The translations under genes were made by a program, and so were the position numbers. DNA of 64,000 nucleotides from Synchiropus splendidus (taxonomy: Eukaryota > Chordata > Actinopteri > Syngnathiformes > Callionymidae). The notes under the pieces were generated by a model that was not told the origin of the DNA, did no database searches, and saw nothing but the letters and a program-made list of their open reading frames with translations. Position 1 is the first letter of the stretch; every line of letters begins with the position of its first letter. The DNA lies in NCBI RefSeq assembly GCF_027744825.2, contig NC_071335.1, positions 15,690,501 through 15,754,500 on the forward strand, in the 5' to 3' direction. Below are positions 45,777 through 58,309 of the stretch, piece after piece.

Positions 45777-45984
45777 CCTCTTACCTCCACCATCGCACGC
45801 GCATTCCTAAGTATTCCTCGTGGATTCTGCGTTCCTGTTCCCTGATGTGTTGACGCGATGCCTCGGGGAGCTTCAAGTCACAGCTTCTGATTGGCCACAA
45901 GAGTCAAAAGAATGACACAAGTATTCGTCCACATTCCTCCCAATACTATCGCTATTGTCATCACTTGAACACAATGTTCTGATG

Positions 45985-46044
<60 letters not shown>
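45985..46044. repeat. (TA)n microsatellite
   Basis: An uninterrupted TA run of about 30 units, self-complementary and able to extrude as a cruciform. Confidence 0.95.
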
Positions 46045-46047
<3 letters not shown>

Positions 46048-48280
46048 GCCAATGTATTCCAGATCAGATCAGATCAAGTTGGACATGAGATAAATCCCCG
46101 GGTGGGGCAGCTCATGTGTTCATCCACCACGAGCGAGCGTTGAACAGAACCATTAGAAACGTCCTCAGGCGTTTCAGTCGTTTTATTTTTTTTGCAGTGG
46201 CGTCCTCGTGTGGTAGAACTGGAAAATGGCACCTAAGTGACTGCTCCGTGCTATACTGAATTAGAGCACACAGAATTAAGAGGAGCAATTTAGACATAGT
46301 TTTGAGATGACAAAGATTCCAAGATTCACTAAAAATTTTTTTTTTTTTATTTGAAATTTTGGCCATAAGTGGCAACTGCCACTAGAGGGCGGGATGCCTT
46401 TGTCATTTTCAGTGAACTGTCACTGGAAGTTGAGCTCATTCTTGGGGAATGAAGCTTAATATACAAATATCTATTGAGAAAAATGAGTTCGCAGAGTTGT
46501 GGGAGTAAACCCTGAATGATAACAGCAATACAAACGACATAGGCGCTAATATCGTGGTCCATATACTGGATCAGGATTGTGTACTTATTTTTCCTGTGTT
46601 TGATAAACAAGCTTTATACACCTCTTACCACCAAGATGTGAGTGGTGTATGCACGTAGTAAAGAAACATATATTTAAATATTATTTTCTTTTCACTCTCT
46701 AAGTTAAAAAAATGAAACTTTGAATGACCTCATGTTTTAGAGAGGGAAGTGAAAGCATGGAGTTTCCTGTGAGAAAACTCAATAGGCTGAAGACATTTTC
46801 AACCAACCCTCAAAAGACCCTTGCTTCTTTCTGTCCACAAGAAATTTCTGACAAAATCATCTCAAGTGTCTGGGCTTCAACTATTGCGCTGTGGTAAGCC
46901 ATTCAGTGTCGACTTGTGAAAGTTAAGTGAACCACGTGTATGTTTTGAACAGCTGAGAGAACTGCTACACTGCGGTTGTGTAGCCAGCTGTCGGTCATGT
47001 TACCTCCGAATGTGGGAGCTTGAGAAAAGAATGACGCAGTTGAACACAGGCCACCAGCCCCTCATGGGAAAGCTTTTTTTGTAGTATTTAATTTTTCTGT
47101 TTTAAATACAACACAGAACGTCCATAAAATATCCCAACAAATCCACCCAAATGATAGTAAAAACTGCATTCCACACACAAAAAAAAAATGGAATTAAAGC
47201 ATGATCCATTTAAAGATTTGAAAATTATATCGCAGGAGAAAAAATAAATACTATCCAAAGGTGTCAAGAGATGTCATTGTGCCATAATATATATTAAAAA
47301 TGGCCACCAAATCCAGTTGTACTTGTCCGTTCTACTTGTTGTGGCAAATCCCAAGGTGAAATTACTCCAGGGCCCAGCCAGATCCAGCTGGACTCCATTT
47401 CTCAGGTCAGCACCACAATTTTAAACAATATTTTCCGATATTTTTTTTTATTTTCTGGACATCAGGGCACCAGTGAGCTCTGAAAATCAGTCTTTTCATT
47501 TTCTTCTCAAGGTCAAAGGTGACTAGTGACAGCCCTTTACTGTCTATTTGTCTGTTTATTTCTCCATTTCTCCCTTTCCCATCCCCAACGCTGTGACTTG
47601 TTCACAAGCTGAAGTCAAGACTGGTGCAAAGACGGCCACCATCAGCAGCAGAACAAAACAACTCAAGAAAAGTCGTGTCGTACATCAAAGGGTGTCCAGC
47701 CATCCATTGTCTCTTTTCCAGTCACGCGGAATCATGACGGATGATGAAGATCATTGCTATTGTCATGAAGACCATGACCATGTTGCTAACAGCGACTGGG
47801 ATTGAGGTGACATAATGTTGCTCACATCAGATGATAAATCACATGATAAATGAAGTGATCATCTTGACAGCATTGTTTTCTAAATAAAATGTATTTGTCC
47901 TGGAAGCGGACCTCGTATTTGCCCGCAGCATGTGACCCTCTCACAGTGGCTGTCATACTTTCAATCCAGTATTCATATTGCAGTAGTTTCATGCTAACTT
48001 CTCTCAGTACAGCTGCGGTTCCCACATCGCCCACACGCCATCCCGTCTCTCTGTTCTGGTCGGCGTGTCGTAACTTCTGACTTTGTTTGCTGTGGGGGCG
48101 GAAGGCACATTCGGAGAGAAAGCCCAGCAAGGCGGAAAATCGCGCAACAAGATTTTAATCTTCCGTCTTACGAGGTGCTGAAAAAAAAGTTGACGCTCAA
48201 TTGGACTTAGTGGGAGGAAGTGCCCCGGCAATAGTAGCAGGGGATGTTGAGATCATGTGTTTTCATCACTTTTTTGATGA

Positions 48281-48342
48281 GCAACACCGTGGTGTAGTGG
48301 TTAGTGCTGCACCCAGAAGGCGGCAGGTTTCTAACACGTCGG

Positions 48343-48380
<38 letters not shown>
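48281..48380 (+). repeat. Fish dispersed repeat head with GT run
   Basis: CACCGTGGTGTAGTGGTTAG, then TGCTGCACCCAGAAGG and CGGCAGGTTT, is the start of the very common fish repeat whose head resembles a tRNA promoter (GTGGTGTAGTGGTTAG). The copy is broken by a GT microsatellite (48343-48380). It is not a functional tRNA: no cloverleaf can be completed. Confidence 0.6.
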
Positions 48381-48385
<5 letters not shown>

Positions 48386-49184
48386 TGGTTTCATAGGGAG
48401 GAGCCCCATCTAAGAACCTCTGAACCCCTGCCATGAGGGTGAGAAAGACAAAAAAAAAAAAAGCCCTGCCTCAGCACTATCGACACTCTGATCAGCCACT
48501 TCCCGCCACACGCACGTCACAGTAGCAACTTCTCTGTCAGGAACTTCCCTTCATGATTCCTTTACTCGCAGTGCCACTCTCTGCAGCGCAGTGTGTCACT
48601 GGGTGGTGAACTTTACACGATGAAGCACCTTCCTCTGAGATGTTGCACAAAGATTGAATTGGGAGTCGCCTTCTGATGTATTGCGGTGATGTAATTGATT
48701 GGAAAGCACAATTACAAATGTGGTACAGAGAAGAATGGAACGTTCCCTGGAAGGACCATAGTAGCCGCACTCTGGCCACAACACTGAGGAGCTTCTCGTG
48801 TTATTTTCTATGGAGACCATCTGGCTAAAGAGCAACACAAAGATATCAATAATGCCCTCACTCTGGTTGAGAGCATGATTCAGCCAATCGTTTACCTGCT
48901 GCAGTAGCGGACAGGAGTCTAAGTGAAAACGGTTATTGTACATGTTTTTGAGGTACATGCTCAAAACAAATTCCTTGCTAGCAGCAAGGTGTGTGTGTGA
49001 TTTGTCAAGGCTTGATCATCTGGTGGCTAAAGTTTCATTGTTCCGCTGAAATCTTTGAGACATTTTAACATTCATTTCTGTCGACGTGACGTCTCAGTCT
49101 GACTCGCCGAGGAAACTTACGGACCTCACAACAAATGGACAAATTTAGAGCTGAAAACTTGAACGAACCTGGACTCGCACAAGC

Positions 49185-49290
49185 TCGACTGGGCAATGTG
49201 TGGCCCGAGGGCCGCGAGTGGTCGTTGTCTTGGATTTATGCAGACGTCATGAGGTCGGAGCAAAACTACGAAAGAAACAGTGTTTTTTTT
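49185..49290. repeat. hAT-like repeat fragment
   Basis: GCAATGTGTGGCCCGAGGGCC followed by GCGAGTGG resembles the inverted GGCCC ends at 0.5 and 6.8 kb. Only one end is seen. Confidence 0.3.
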
Positions 49291-49412
49291 TTCATCATTC
49301 ATTGGCTTTTGAATTATAAATTTGACTTTCTGGTCTCTATGTTATTTCCTTCTTTTTTCCCTACCTTTAATGCATAAAAATGTAATAAAGCGAGTAAGAT
49401 AAAATAAGATAA

Positions 49413-49480
49413 GAACGTCAACGTCAACGGCAACGACGATGTCAACGTCAACGTCAACGTCAACGTCAACGTCAACGTTG
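49413..49480 (+). repeat. (AACGTC)n tandem hexamer array
   Basis: About eleven units of AACGTC, with AACGGC and GACGAT variants near the start. Each junction contains ACGTCA, a CRE half-site, and one CpG, unlike the CpG-poor surroundings. Confidence 0.9.
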
Positions 49481-51329
49481 TGCCATATTGATATCTTCAC
49501 ATCATAGTTCTCTCACTAAGAATATCCCAATATTTCTGATTTATATTTAGAATGTGTAAATGAAGTGCATATAAAATGAAATCATACTCAAAATCTAAAT
49601 CAAAAACAACCCCCTCACCAATATTTATTAAAATCGATAAATAGCAATAGCAAATAGCAATAAATATAGATTAGTTCTGAATCAGTTTAAAACGAAAACT
49701 CTACTTGTGTAGCGTTTCTGTTTCATGATGTCTCTGTTGGAGGACACGTTCAGTCTCAGCGGATCACTTCCTGTGATTGACCTTGACTTTGCTCTTTTTC
49801 AGCCACTGACAGTATGTTATTTACTGATGCAAATACGTTGCAGAGGCGTTTGGCAGGCGCTTTGGATGAGAACCTGCTGATCTGGACAGACGAGAAACGT
49901 TTAAAGTCGATCCCCCGTTCACAAAGGTTGGCCGCCCCTGCATCCAACGCACAAGCATTAGCTTGATCTGGGGCTCAGCAACTGCTTCGAAACCTGCATC
50001 CAGCCCAGACCAGCAGCACGTTCCTGCGGACTGTAAGCTGAGGAGGATAGACGGAGCGGCAGGAGACTTTGTGAGAGGACAGAAGCTGTGGATTTTGCTT
50101 GAGCGACAGTTTAAAGGTTACAACATTCAGTCATATGTGGTGAAGAAAGGGGAAGCTCAGGCATGGACGTGACACCGTGTCCCCATATGTAGTCAGACGT
50201 GGGCGGCTATCTGACACACTCACATGACAAAGTGCCGCTCACCTTCCTCACTCAAGACAGGACAGTGATGTGATCTTGGTGGGGAATTCTCTGTATTAGC
50301 CAGCGTCCAGCACCATGAGCCAGAGGAGAGTCTGGATCCCTGTTTGTCCAATGGGTGAGCGAGACTTACTCGGCCTTCAACATTGTTTTCATTTCCTCAA
50401 ATCCTGGCCGCAGAAACTCATCTCACATCTTTGGCAATCGCTCACGCCAGTGGGCCATTTTCTGAAACGACATAAAACAATAGCGACTTCAAGGGTCAAT
50501 AAAGATGGCGACCTGCAGTCATTCATCTCAGCAGCACAGATGAAGACTGGCTGAATATTTTTGTGGTGAGTTTGTGTGCGTCCTCCCACAACCCAAACCC
50601 AAACTGAGGCTAATGATGGGGTCAGTAGATCCGATTAGCAGGGACCAACCTGGCGTTTCCAATGGCATGACGCATTACATAAATGGAGCTGCAGCGAGGT
50701 GGGAGCAGCATCGCAGTCGACTTCAGTGACTTCCAGTTATTGAAGTCAGGATTGTGATGTCCACCAGATATTCTGGCGCCTGTCTGTCCGCATGCAAGCA
50801 ACTTCTTGATGAACAAATGTGTCATCTCTGGAATAGTTGATTCATAACTTCTGCTTCCTGTTTACCATGGGGGAGCCATATTGAATTGCTTACTTCGAAT
50901 GGTGAGGATTTTCAGGCTTTCTGACTGGGAAGTCTTATATCAGATGACATAACCTGGGAGGTGTAACTTACGCACCCTTAGCGCAGCTGTGCTGAAGCTC
51001 ATCTTTGGTTGTTCTTCTGTCTCCAGGGGGACTAGAGCTTTACTGTCTCACATTGGCAGGAGCTGAAGTCAACCTACACCATTGTGCATTTACCTGGAAT
51101 GGTTTTCTTTTAAGCCATTCACAAACACACTGCTGTCAATAATCTCGGAATAGACGCTAAACTATTATTGTTATTGTATTGTGAGTCCAAAATACATTTA
51201 GATGAGATGATTAACCTCTCATTGCCATAACCCTTTCCCCAGCCTCTCACCCTAAACCTAACCATCCAAAACACATGGCTGACCTTAACCAGGACCAAGA
51301 ACCAAACTGAAACCCAATTATAAAGCCCC

Positions 51330-51330
<1 letters not shown>

Positions 51331-51390
<60 letters not shown>
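51331..51390 (+). repeat. (CA)n microsatellite
   Basis: An uninterrupted CA run of about 28 units, continued by CACACAGAG variants. Confidence 0.95.
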
Positions 51391-51393
<3 letters not shown>

Positions 51394-52559
51394 CCACACA
51401 CACAAACAGTTGGCATTTCTATCCTTGTGAGGACATTGTCAGGTTTCTCATTTCCACAATTGTATCTCAATTATAACGAAAAGTATGACCCTTTTCTATT
51501 ACGGTCTATTACACTTTTTACGCTTTTATCAGTCTGGTTCAGCTCTGTCCAAGATAGAAGAAATGGCACAATGACTGTAGACCTACTTGCTGAGTAGTTG
51601 TTTGTCAAGCGACATAAGACCAATGAAAGATCAAAATTTGATCCGAAAACGCTAGAATCAAGAAAAGGATCCCAGACACGTGCAACATCAGCATGCCTTC
51701 TACTTTACTACACAAAAAGTTTACTGAACTCCAATAATGGCATGAAACAGGCAGACATATTGAACACAGAAAACCTTTATTTTACAAACGTTCACTCACA
51801 CGTCTATGACAATAGAGCTAAGAACCACTTCCATAGCCAAGATGTGCGCACTACGGACTGTAAATATGTCTGTACTGCTTCTGTACTGACAACCATGAAC
51901 CATGCATAGCATGATGTCATCGATAAGCAGCAGCTTTCCCAGGTTGATTCACATAGTTCCCTGTTTAAAATTTGAAATGTAACGTTAGTATTGCTTCTCT
52001 ATCACTCTGCTTCCCACTGCCATGTGCTGCAGCTCTTCAGAAAACATATTAATATACTGCGGAGAGAGTCATTTCATTTGTGTTGAACTCGACTTTTCAT
52101 ATGTGAGTTCACACATTCACACATTCACGTTTTGAAACCAAGAATGTGAAAAAACGAGACAACACTGTATCACACAATAAACCAGAACTGTAATATTACA
52201 TGGATATTCTTGTCAAATTGTTGCCAGTAACACACGATTAGTGTTTCCTCTGAAGATACATCACAGAACCTTTCATTATTCATCATTCATAATTAAAAAA
52301 ACGGAGGCCAATGTCAAGTCTGCACATGCTGATGACCGCTTTTACGGCACGAGTCTTTCTCGTCTCCTCAGGGTTGCCTCATGTGGTCCGCGATGAGGCT
52401 ACAACAGGGACAGCTTCCATTGGCATTGAAGAAATAAAATACAATGTCTTCCTCCTCTTTCGAGGAAGATGTCCTGCGACACACCTGGGCTTTGGCTTCA
52501 CCACTTTTAGGAAAAAGATAAGCTAAGCTGTGTTTGCATCATTCCTTCTCCACCAAAGG

Positions 52560-52760
52560 TCACGGGGTCATAGGTCACTGAGGTATATCCCAGCTTCAGA
52601 AGGTCACCAGCCCACATGCCGACATCACCCACCCATTCTTCAGAACCATTTGGAGTCATGCATCAGCCTATGTGGCTTTTGGACTGTGGGAGGAAACCGG
52701 AGCGCCCCATGGAGTCCCACACATATGCCAACTCCACATAGAAAGGTCACAGGTTCTCCC
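52560..52760 (-). repeat. Fish dispersed repeat, reverse copy
   Basis: On the minus strand this reads CCTTTCTATGTGGAGTTGGC, then GGGCGCTCCGGTTTCCTCCC and ACAGTCCAAAAGCCACATAG. That is the familiar fish repeat body (GTGGAGTTTGCATG...CGGTTTCCTCCCACAGTCCA). A decayed forward piece lies near 58.97 kb and a head near 48.3 kb. Confidence 0.7.
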
Positions 52761-53065
52761 TAAATCTCATGGACAAATAAACCACAGTTATGCAACCAGA
52801 GTAAAAGTGTTTCAGTAGAGAGTGAGTTGAGATTAGAATCCGCTGTCTTTGTGGTATTTGCTTTCAGATCTGCTGGTTCTTGGGTCTGACATTCTCTCCT
52901 GAATCTGTTTTTTTTTTCTTCTGCTCCTGCCTTGAGCTACTTTCGCTTTCCACACGTCGAGTGGAGACACGCAACACGCTGCCGTGGAAAGTTTGTGTCT
53001 CGTTTTCGGCCGTGCCTGAGAGGAGGCGGAGGAGGGGGAAGGCGCGACTTCCTCTTCTCTCCTGT

Positions 53066-53074
53066 CTTTAAAAG
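53066..53074 (+). promoter_or_regulatory. TATA-like box of the tnfsf9-like gene
   Basis: CTTTAAAAG lies about 100 bases before the start codon, after a GC-rich stretch. Promoter use is inferred from position only. Confidence 0.35.
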
Positions 53075-53174
53075 TTGTCCATGGAGCCCTGGGCTGCCAC
53101 AGCTGGATCTCTCACAGACCGGACCTGTTACCTCGCAGGCGCTCGCCATCACGCTCATCGGGAAGGACCTGGAC

Positions 53175-54135
53175 ATGGATATTGAATCTCCGCAGAAGAG
53201 CAGCGCGCGACAAAAAAGCTGTTTGGACCGGTTCCTGGTGGCGTCGATTCTGCTGTTGTTCTTGCTGGTGTCGGCGGTGGCGGCCGGCGGAGCGGTGGTG
53301 CTGATGAAACTGCAGGCCAAGTTGGACGCTCGGTCCATCGGCGCTGACGCCGGCGCCGCCTTGAAGGGCGAAGCAATAAATACGTACAAGGTAAGATTAA
53401 GAACAACAACAGGGCAATAACGAAACGTCTTGTCGACTTAAATTCATGTCTTTTCTTATGATCTATTCCATCAGATGCAAAACTTTGCGTATGTGGAGGC
53501 AACGAAAAGTAAGTTTTATCTTTATTTTTATTTCTTCCAAAACCAACCACAAACTCCATTTCTGTTCCTGAAAGCGTTAAAGCTTTTAGAAAGGAAATGA
53601 AAAATAAATAGTTCATTCAACCTTTATTTGCTGCGAAATGTCTGAACTTGATTCACCACTATATATAAATTCACAACAACACTATAACTAAGTGCAGCAG
53701 TACATGCTGTGAAGTACACGAGCTAAAGAGCGTTTTTTTTCTGCAGGTGAACTGAAGAACTCCGTCATGTCCTGGGCTCCTGTCAGCTACGACACAGGGA
53801 AGTCAGTCGGTGACAAGTTCCATTTCAGCGAGAAACAACATTCGCTGAGGACCAGCAAGGAGGGATCTTACTTCATCTACTTAGACCTCAACTTGACGTG
53901 CACCCACCACTGCTCTGCTGGGCTGCTCACCGTGACTCTGGGTGACAAACTCACCTGCCAGGTCCAACTTCCAACTACCAAGGCAGCCACACCTGTGAGT
54001 CAGAGGTGCTGGACGGTGGCAAGGATGGAAGTGGACTCTGCCCTGCTGGCTCACATGACTGTACCAGAGGATGGACTCACAAACTGGAAACTGGAATTAA
54101 AAGGCTCCAATATGGGGATATTTCTTGTGGACTAG
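53175..54135 (+). CDS. TNF superfamily ligand, TNFSF9 (4-1BBL)-like
   Basis: CDS join(53175..53390, 53475..53508, 53747..54135), 212 residues, GT-AG with phases 0 and 1. It is a type II membrane protein: a short cytoplasmic N-terminus (M1-R19), one helix (about F20-M44), a short stalk, then a TNF homology domain. TNF-fold hallmarks are the core strand SLRTSKEGSYFIYLDLNL and the closing strand LKGSNMGIFLVD. The segment W-K-L-E-L-K-G-S-N-M-G-I-F-L-V resembles the 4-1BBL ending W-Q-L-T-Q-G-A-T-V-L-G-L-F-R-V. That, and the position beside tnfsf14, suggest TNFSF9; CD70 is the main alternative. The start is the only in-frame ATG. AATAAA lies at 54493-54498. The expected role is a trimeric co-stimulatory ligand on antigen-presenting cells. 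Confidence 0.72.
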
Positions 54136-54492
54136 TATCTGACTTTTACTGAAACTCAAAGAAGACTCTTTTGCTGTTTGTTTTCTCTCTCAGCGAGGCA
54201 GGATTGTTCATTCTAGATGCTTTTCAAATGCTAATATTTCAGGATCGAACCTTCCGCCTGACGCCAAACACACAGACTGACCTCATTTGGTGCTGGAGAC
54301 ATCATCCGCTCCGCACCACACTCATTGAAACTGTAAATGTATATGGGGCTGGTGAGGCATGTCTTGACTCTGTAAATATGTGTATTTATATATTTATTTT
54401 TTTAAATTATCATATGTCAGTGTTGTTCGTCGTTAAACGGTAATAACCACTATATTAGTGTTTCCGGCTTTCATTTCATAAATGCTCTCTGT

Positions 54493-54498
54493 AATAAA
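54493..54498 (+). terminator. Polyadenylation signal of the tnfsf9-like gene
   Basis: AATAAA lies about 360 bases after the stop codon; a second cluster (GAATAAATAAATG) follows near 54545. Confidence 0.55.
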
Positions 54499-57400
54499 GC
54501 TGAGGCTTGTATTTAAATGGAGTTTTCCGTCTTTTTGTCTTTCAGAATAAATAAATGGTGCGATGTGATTGTAAAAAAAGGAAATGTAATTTAAGTTAAT
54601 AATTAAAACAATGACGCACAGCTGGAAAAATATATCCTCAAAGCTCCTGTGAAATGGACAGACTATTCAATAAATAATAATAAAAGGAAGTGGAAGACGT
54701 GCCTTAAAATAAAAAAAGGAATAAGAACTTGACTTGAAGTTGCTGATAAAATGATGGACAAAAAATAAACCAAAAAAATTGCAAAAAGCAGCCTGTTTAT
54801 ATTGGCACTGTCCTTACATGAAAGAATGCTTATGAAGGACAACATATGCATATGGACCAATGTGTGCATGTTCATGCCATAATGTCATATAATGTGAATG
54901 TTCTTAATTTCATTTTAAATGCTGCTCCTATTGCGTTTGCTAAAATATTATGAAATATGAACACAATGCTTCACACAAAGATAAATAACTGAAAACGGTG
55001 GCTCCAATGGTTTATTTGTATTATTGATGTAACCCTGTTTCTACTTGAGCATTGAAAAACAATTCAGTGATCAAAAACATACTTCTGTTTCCCACATAAT
55101 GTGTGATCGTGGTCAACCGCTGTAGATGACTGGGCTGCAAAGCATCATGGGAACTGTTGAGGTTCATTTCAAGTCACGGTTACTGGGGATATAGTTGAGA
55201 TCAACCGGGACAAGGAATGAATGGACAGCAGGGCATCATGGGAAATTTCAGTTTGCATGATTATAGAAAGTAATTTAAAAAATAGTCAAAAGGTAAATGT
55301 AGCAATTCATTGAACTTTTCTAGTTTAGAAAAAAATGCAAAAAACACCTGGGTGCAGACAGAAGAGAGGTTGCACGATCGGAGATGAAGGGCAGAGCAGC
55401 GATTCGATTTTATTTTTATTTTTTGTTGCCGCCAAAAATACACAATTTTGCGGCCGTTTTTGTTTTTAATGGCAGTGAAAGATGTTAACATCAATGCCTC
55501 TAGAACAACATGACAAGAAATAAGGACTGCAGCAAATTATCTTGTAAAAAAAAAACCCCACAATGATAGATAAAAAGATAAAAAGTACATCTTTTTGATG
55601 ATGTTCCATGAGTAGTGACAGCAGTGCGGTCATGGTCCTGTTACAGGGCTCTTGACAAAGTTGTAGACTGATGGACATTTGGATGGGCGGAGTCTGAGTG
55701 GTTAAGGTGGGGAATATTGAGCGTGGGTGACCGAAACAGTGGCTCATTAATACAGTGAATTATATGAGTACCTGGTGATATGTAGCACAGGCTCAGATTG
55801 TAGAGCGTCAGTAATGGCGACCAGAGAGATGGGCCTCGCTGTCAGCTGTGTTTGTTTACGTCCGCCCCGTATAGTGTTTTGGGTGACGCTGCGCTGCGCT
55901 AGTGAGTAAAACATTGAGATTTCCTGGAGAGACGGATACTGTAGATGGTTGGGGAGTGTGATGGCGACAGGGAGCTGAGACACATGGACGTCCTCCCTCT
56001 GAAGCCAAATAATAAACAGATAGAAATGTACTGGAGTAAAAAACAGAAAAACAGGTTACTACAGCTTCATATTACATTTCAAAATGTTTTGCCTTTCAGC
56101 TTTCAGGTAAACTGTCCATGACGTTTCATTGGAGATGACGTACAAAACATAACACTACAGCGAACAAAACGTCTGTGTGGAAAGGAAAAGAAGCAAATAT
56201 CGTTCCTGACAGTGAGAGTGGTAAAGTGAGAGGTTTTTTTTCCTCCTCTATGCTGGAAAGAGGTTTTATATTAAAATGGTAAAAACCCCAAATGAAAGAC
56301 AGGAAGGTGAAAGTAGAGAGAGAAAAAAACAAGCTATATAAGAGGAAAGTTCCCTGCAACAAAACCAAAGCGCAAAATTTCCTGTTTATTTACCATACAT
56401 TGTGGTTTAGGTTGTGTAGGTCTACAATTCACAAGTACACATCCTGTGTTTTGGGAAACAGAGACGTGTAATAAACAAGTGCTCGCAAAATTGATCGGAA
56501 GCGACGACCAAATCTGTCGCGGTCTTTCAACATTGCAAATATCGCTAAACAGACACATTAGAAAATATGGCCATTTAACAATGATGCAAGGTCATAGTGA
56601 TGGAATCGGATGACGTTTACGGCGCTGTTCTTAAACCTGAAAGCCTTGAATTTGATGGTTCCCATGACCTCGTACAAACCAATATTTTCCATCTTAACTT
56701 TTGAGGTATTTCCTTTGATCAGTCAGTGATGTAACATCTTTGAAGTTAGCCTCTTCCTAAAATCTATTTTTGCCTTTAAAGCTTCTTCACTTATTGCACA
56801 ACTGATGGATTACTGAGTCTGGTTTTTCCTCATACTCTTCCTCTTCCTCTTCCTAGCTGAATATGCTGAAAAAGCCCCAAACAAATTTGCATAGCAGATG
56901 ATTTTTTGTTACTGTTTGGATCCCCCTTTATATAATATAATGTTGATATGCCTATGACTAAAGAGAACAGTGTCATTGCTGTCACTCCAGCTTTTGTTTC
57001 TCTGTGCAAGGCTTGCTGTCACTTCATCAACAGATGGACTTCCCGACTGGAGCAACAAATCTACATCTTGATCCTTTATGAAAACAATGTTCTATGCAAC
57101 TCATGAGCAGCACTTGTCACAGTTCTGTTTTTTACAGACACTTATCAGTGTCATTCTGAGGAAATGACCTTGTTCTGCCGCCACACTCCTCTCACTCTTC
57201 CGCCGCTCTTCAGTGAAATGATCACTATCTATCCACCTATTTCCAGCACCTTCCAGGCATTCTGGCATTATTTATTGTCTTTTTTCCGTCGTCGGCCTGC
57301 AAGCCAGTCTCCCCTCACTCGGTCAACTTTCCCCGTCATTTTTCCTCTGCGCTCTTCGGCACAGAGAAAGTTTCCCCTGTACATTTGTGGGAAGAGCTGA

Positions 57401-57734
57401 GTCAGAACATGACCTCCGCACATCATTTCTTCTCTCCCCACTTCACTCAACACTTGTCTTCACCACTTCCTGCGCTTCACAGCAATGTGTGTTATGGTTG
57501 TTGAAGTTCATGCTTGTCATGCTGCTACTGTGTAGCAACAATCTGCAAGGCTATGATTACACATCCGGGATATGCATCTGCTCTTTGCACTTGATATGGT
57601 GCTACGTCTTTTCCGGACGTAACATCACCATTTATTTTAAATGTACAACATTTACTGTGACCTGCTCACACCACGGATCATTTAACAATAAACTTACCCT
57701 GTCTCTAGTCGGTCAAAATGATCTTTCATGCCTG

Positions 57735-58105
57735 TTAAAACCTGGGGGCCACATGCTGCCATGTTCATGTGGCCCTCATGAAAACTGAGCATATAGAAAA
57801 AGACACATTTAAGTTTGTCCTTTTAATTCCTCATCAGTTAACCTCTGAATGAGTTAAATTCATTTTGTTTTTGGTCATGATTTTCCCATCTGTTGACCAT
57901 GTTTATGGCCCCTAAAAATGAATTGGTGAAAATGTGAACAATAAATGTAAAAATATATTTAGATATTCCAAGACCTTGCTACTTCAGTATGTATTTTTTA
58001 GGTTCTCCCATCATCTCAAAGTTATTTTGGTTCTTTTCTATTTGGGGCCCCTCACAACAGCCTCAGTTAGTCATGTGGCCCTTTAAGAAATGCCTCCCCT
58101 GGTCT
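57735..58105. mobile_element. Possible short hAT-like element
   Basis: Near the left end CCTGGGGGCCACATGCTG is followed by CATGTGGCCCTC. Near the right end are GGGGCCCCTC, CATGTGGCCCTTTAAG and CCTCCCCTGGTC. GGCC words near both ends of an AT-rich core fit a short non-autonomous hAT-type element. No target duplication was established. Confidence 0.4.
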
Positions 58106-58309
58106 ACCTTGCAGAAAGAATTTGACCTTGAAATGGCCAGTCAAAATTGATTGCGATGTCTTTATGACAAAACAAAACAAGTTGGCTAAGTGAGTTGCAG
58201 GTTGACTTCACGAACGTATCTTATTGTTCTTAGTCTTAAATAGGCTTCGACTGCATTTGCACTACGTTTCTCTGTGACCTTCAAACAAACAGAACAGTGT
58301 CAATAGGAC

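Larger units (their letters stand above)
45780..53060. other. Gene-poor gap between plpp and the tnfsf9-like gene
   Basis: No exon with family resemblance or consistent splice sites was found on either strand. Contents are a TA microsatellite, a SINE/fish-repeat head with a GT run near 48.3 kb, an hAT-like piece near 49.2 kb, an AACGTC tandem array near 49.4 kb, a CA run near 51.3 kb and a reverse fish-repeat fragment near 52.6 kb. Confidence 0.55.

Noticed and set aside
48281..48335. Possible tRNA gene (GTGGTGTAGTGGTTAG box)
   Set aside because: Only the A-box-like head is present and no cloverleaf can be built. It is the head of a common fish dispersed repeat broken by a GT run.
48596..48964. 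122-residue minus-strand open frame
   Set aside because: No recognisable domain, no splice context and no neighbouring exon. Treated as chance or a repeat remnant.
52937..53616. Minus-strand open frames of about 150 residues opposite the tnfsf9-like first exon
   Set aside because: They are GC-rich shadows of the coding exon on the other strand, with no recognisable domain or splice sites.
55140..55260. Two GCATCATGGGAA words resembling a THAP11/ZNF143-type promoter motif
   Set aside because: They lack the rest of the consensus (ACTACAATTCCC-type) and there is no CpG island or transcript start nearby.
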